Below, in pieces: positions 4,968-5,355 of a DNA stretch of 5,355 bases (its first letter is position 1; each line of letters begins with the position of its first letter). Origin of the DNA: an uncultured Clostridia bacterium (GTDB lineage Bacteria; Bacillota; Clostridia; Oscillospirales; CAG-272). A program made the translations under genes and the position numbers. The notes under the pieces were generated by a model, which saw only the letters and a program-made list of their open reading frames with translations, searched no databases and was not told the origin of the DNA. Where the stretch lies: NCBI GenBank assembly GCA_937892405.1, contig CALAFS010000006.1, positions 1 through 5,355 of the forward strand, given 5' to 3'.

Positions 4968-5355
4968 GAGAAAAAGAAAAGGGAAGACAAAAAGGCTGTT
5001 TTCCTTTCTTCACGAAAAGGCATATTCCCTGAGAACAAAACTGCTTCTGTTCATTCTCCTCGCCGCACTTGTCGGCGGCACCTCCTACCTGATCGTCAGA
5101 GTCTCGATCATCTCCTTTGTCAATACCTACTATGTCAGCCCGGCGAAAAAGCGGGAGAGGGAAGACGCCTATCTTTCCGACCTGCAAAAATATGTCACGG
5201 ACAACGCCGTGACCGCCGCCGAAGCGAATAGGATCTCCGACTGGGCGCGCAAAAACCGCTATGTCTACCTTGCCCTCTATAACGGGGAAGAGCTTCTCTA
5301 TGCCTCCCGCGGCGGCACCACGGGAGGACACGGTATCATGGGCGACGGGAGCGGC
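4960..5355 (+). CDS. Membrane sensor histidine kinase, N-terminal part (runs off the right edge)
   Basis: The frame is open from TTG 4960 to the last base, giving 132 codons. The N-terminus is strongly basic (TERKRKGKTKR), followed by an amphipathic stretch and a transmembrane segment at about residues 28-48 (LLLFILLAALVGGTSYLIV). By the positive-inside rule the basic end is cytoplasmic. From about residue 55 a polar region begins (NTYYVSPAKKREREDAYLSD and onward), which should be the extracellular sensing domain. The second membrane segment, HAMP, phosphoacceptor histidine and ATPase domains would lie outside the window. Assignment as a kinase rests on this topology and on the 8-base overlap with an OmpR-type regulator, the standard arrangement for cognate pairs. 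Residues 37-48 and the loop layout recall VanS-like sensors, but that is weak. The rare start codon and overlap suggest translation coupled to, and perhaps lower than, the regulator. Confidence 0.88.
   Translation, partial: MTERKRKGKTKRLFSFLHEKAYSLRTKLLLFILLAALVGGTSYLIVRVSIISFVNTYYVSPAKKREREDAYLSDLQKYVTDNAVTAAEANRISDWARKNRYVYLALYNGEELLYASRGGTTGGHGIMGDGSG

Noticed and set aside
4927..5331. Minus-strand open frame of 134 codons opposite the kinase.
   Set aside because: It is antisense to a frame with a clear membrane segment and operon coupling, and has no start signals of its own.

Overview
The window looks chromosomal and fits a fairly GC-rich anaerobic Firmicute (class Clostridia, possibly the Oscillospirales/Christensenellales neighbourhood). 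The reasons are GC-biased third codon positions, AT-rich intergenic DNA with near-consensus sigma-A promoters, strong AGGAG-type ribosome binding sites, a tRNA gene with an encoded CCA, a TTG start, and a two-component pair of Gram-positive type. The taxonomic placement is inference from style, not from a marker gene.

Layout, left to right. At 1-116 on the minus strand is the 5' end of a homoserine dehydrogenase gene (hom), with an extended -10 promoter behind it. The divergent plus-strand unit is a tRNA-Ser(GCU) gene (456-547) with a perfect-consensus promoter, a short 5' leader hairpin and a 15-bp-stem terminator. Positions 600-780 hold a small open frame (614-739) with a good ribosome binding site, an A8 tract that could shift it into a second, more protein-like frame, an internal hairpin, and a 19-bp-stem two-way terminator. 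That terminator also ends the large minus-strand gene at 833-3109. This gene encodes a 758-residue protein of unknown function whose sequence suggests a beta-sandwich, then a helical toroid, then a short beta domain, an architecture common among carbohydrate-active enzymes. Its promoter carries an 11-bp tandem repeat over the -35 box.

Divergent from it is a SpoU/TrmH-family RNA 2'-O-methyltransferase gene (3335-4174), driven by a perfect-consensus promoter. Downstream, same strand, is an OmpR/PhoB-family response regulator (4272-4967). Its last codons overlap the TTG start of a membrane sensor histidine kinase (4960 to beyond the right edge).

How the parts relate. The regulator and kinase are a translationally coupled signalling pair with no target visible here. 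hom (threonine/methionine branch of aspartate metabolism), the tRNA and the methyltransferase are housekeeping genes with separate promoters and no evident functional link. The orphan 758-residue protein stands alone as a monocistronic unit. I see no CRISPR array, insertion sequence, phage gene or defence cassette, and no convincing new multi-gene system. The best leads are the orphan toroid protein with its promoter repeat and the A8-tract small ORF next to the tRNA.
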